Assembly (NCBI GenBank): GCA_965178125.1
Contig: CBCXTV010000035.1
Coordinates: 1 to 26,291 of the forward strand
Length of the DNA stretch: 26,291 nucleotides
From: Bilabrum cf. latius
Lineage: Eukaryota > Bigyra: Bicosoecida > Bigyra > Bicosoecida
Direction of reading: 5' to 3'
This document shows positions 25,814 through 26,291 of this stretch, piece after piece (within the stretch, counting starts at the first letter, position 1; every line of letters starts with the position of its first letter). The translations under genes were made by a program, and so were the position numbers. The notes beneath the pieces were generated by a model, which was not told the DNA's origin, searched no databases, and saw nothing but the letters and a program-made list of their open reading frames with translations.

Positions 25814-26291
25814 CCGTTTAGTCTGCGGCCACGAGGCACGCGGCGAGCGTTACCACCGTGGACGCCTCCGTCGACCCCGTGTCCGGACGCGACTGGGGCC
25901 CTGTTGATGAGCGCATCGTGCGGGAGAGGCTGCTGCGGACTGCTGATGAAGCGGAGCTGGTCGACAGACGGAGCATCGCTGGAGATGTCCTCCATGTCAC
26001 ACTCAAACAAGCGCCGTAGGGTCGAATGCAAGCGGCGCCTGCCGCTGGTAATGCCTGTCATATCGAAAGCGCCTTGCCACGAGCCAGACGAGAGCACTCT
26101 CTTCGTGCACTCAGCGACAACCCTGAGATGGCAAGAGACATCGACATGACCCGCTTCATGACGCGAGCGCTCCTGCATCCACGTCTCCCGAAGGTCGCGC
26201 TTAAGAAGCTGAAAGACGAGAACGTCCAACGGCTGAAGCAAGAAGGTGAGTCGACCAGGAATAAACACGAGATCCATGCCAAGGCCGTGTG
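25768..26291 (-). CDS. DDE transposase, copy 2 (cut by window end)
   Basis: This is the C-terminal third of the transposase in the second unit. The window edge removes the start, the DNA-binding region, and the first and second catalytic Asp. The remaining part begins near MDLVFIPGRLTFLLQPLD and holds the third catalytic Asp. It matches 10210-10733 and still overlaps the zinc-knuckle gene to its left. The truncation is an edge effect of the window. Confidence 0.85.
   Translation of the reverse strand, partial: HGLGMDLVFIPGRLTFLLQPLDVLVFQLLKRDLRETWMQERSRHEAGHVDVSCHLRVVAECTKRVLSSGSWQGAFDMTGITSGRRRLHSTLRRLFECDMEDISSDAPSVDQLRFISSPQQPLPHDALINRAPVASGHGVDGGVHGGNARRVPRGRRLNGWTPRDRAHPSAAMP

Larger units (their letters stand above)
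15559..26291. repeat. 15,558-bp tandem unit, copy 2 (partial, 10,733 bp)
   Basis: This is a second copy of the unit, matching bases 1-10733 at an offset of 15,558. I found no substitution or indel in the reading frames and repeat blocks compared by eye, although a full alignment was not possible. The window ends inside the transposase gene. Such identity over 10.7 kb of mostly non-coding DNA implies very recent duplication, active homogenisation, or the same molecule read twice. Confidence 0.97.

Overview
The window looks like nuclear DNA of a GC-rich protist, most probably a dinoflagellate. The evidence is indirect: repeat-dense GC-rich sequence, a eukaryotic pogo/CENP-B-type DDE transposase, every substantial reading frame on one strand, and expanded families of CxxC zinc-knuckle proteins. 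There are no bacterial operon signals, rRNA, tRNA or CRISPR. The taxon call is inference.

The main structure is a 15,558-bp direct tandem unit. Bases 15559-26291 repeat bases 1-10733 with no difference at any place compared, so the window holds 1.69 copies. It is either a very homogeneous macrosatellite or gene array, or a circular molecule written out past its own end.

Layout of one unit, with real-looking genes on the minus strand (reading right to left): 14010-15017, a truncated zinc-knuckle paralogue; 12829-13818, two copies of a segment carrying the 5' end of the next gene; 12386-12907, a coiled-coil protein; 12115-12225, 48-bp hairpin repeats; 10210-11811, an apparently intact DDE transposase; 9191-10255, a second zinc-knuckle protein overlapping the transposase end by 46 bp; 6100-9190, mostly decayed sequence including a PARP-like relic on the plus strand; 4150-5971, a 911-bp tandem duplication of chimeric gene pieces, each with three 72-bp repeats; 3930-4149, a frameshifted zinc-knuckle fragment; 2574-3764, the full zinc-knuckle protein; 1999-2496, an unrecognised protein; 1036-1232, a near-perfect 97-bp-arm palindrome; 50-955, a 53/54-bp minisatellite in a 397-bp higher-order repeat. 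The minisatellite and palindrome lie between two ~336-bp direct repeats (15251-15587 and 16834-17168).

Most of the unit can be explained as a patchwork: short pieces of two or three zinc-knuckle genes copied, truncated and rejoined in the same orientation, often near one GC-rich motif. The transposase and its overlapping zinc-knuckle neighbour are the best candidates for a functional pair. Coding calls use ATG starts only and assume no introns, which cannot be verified here.
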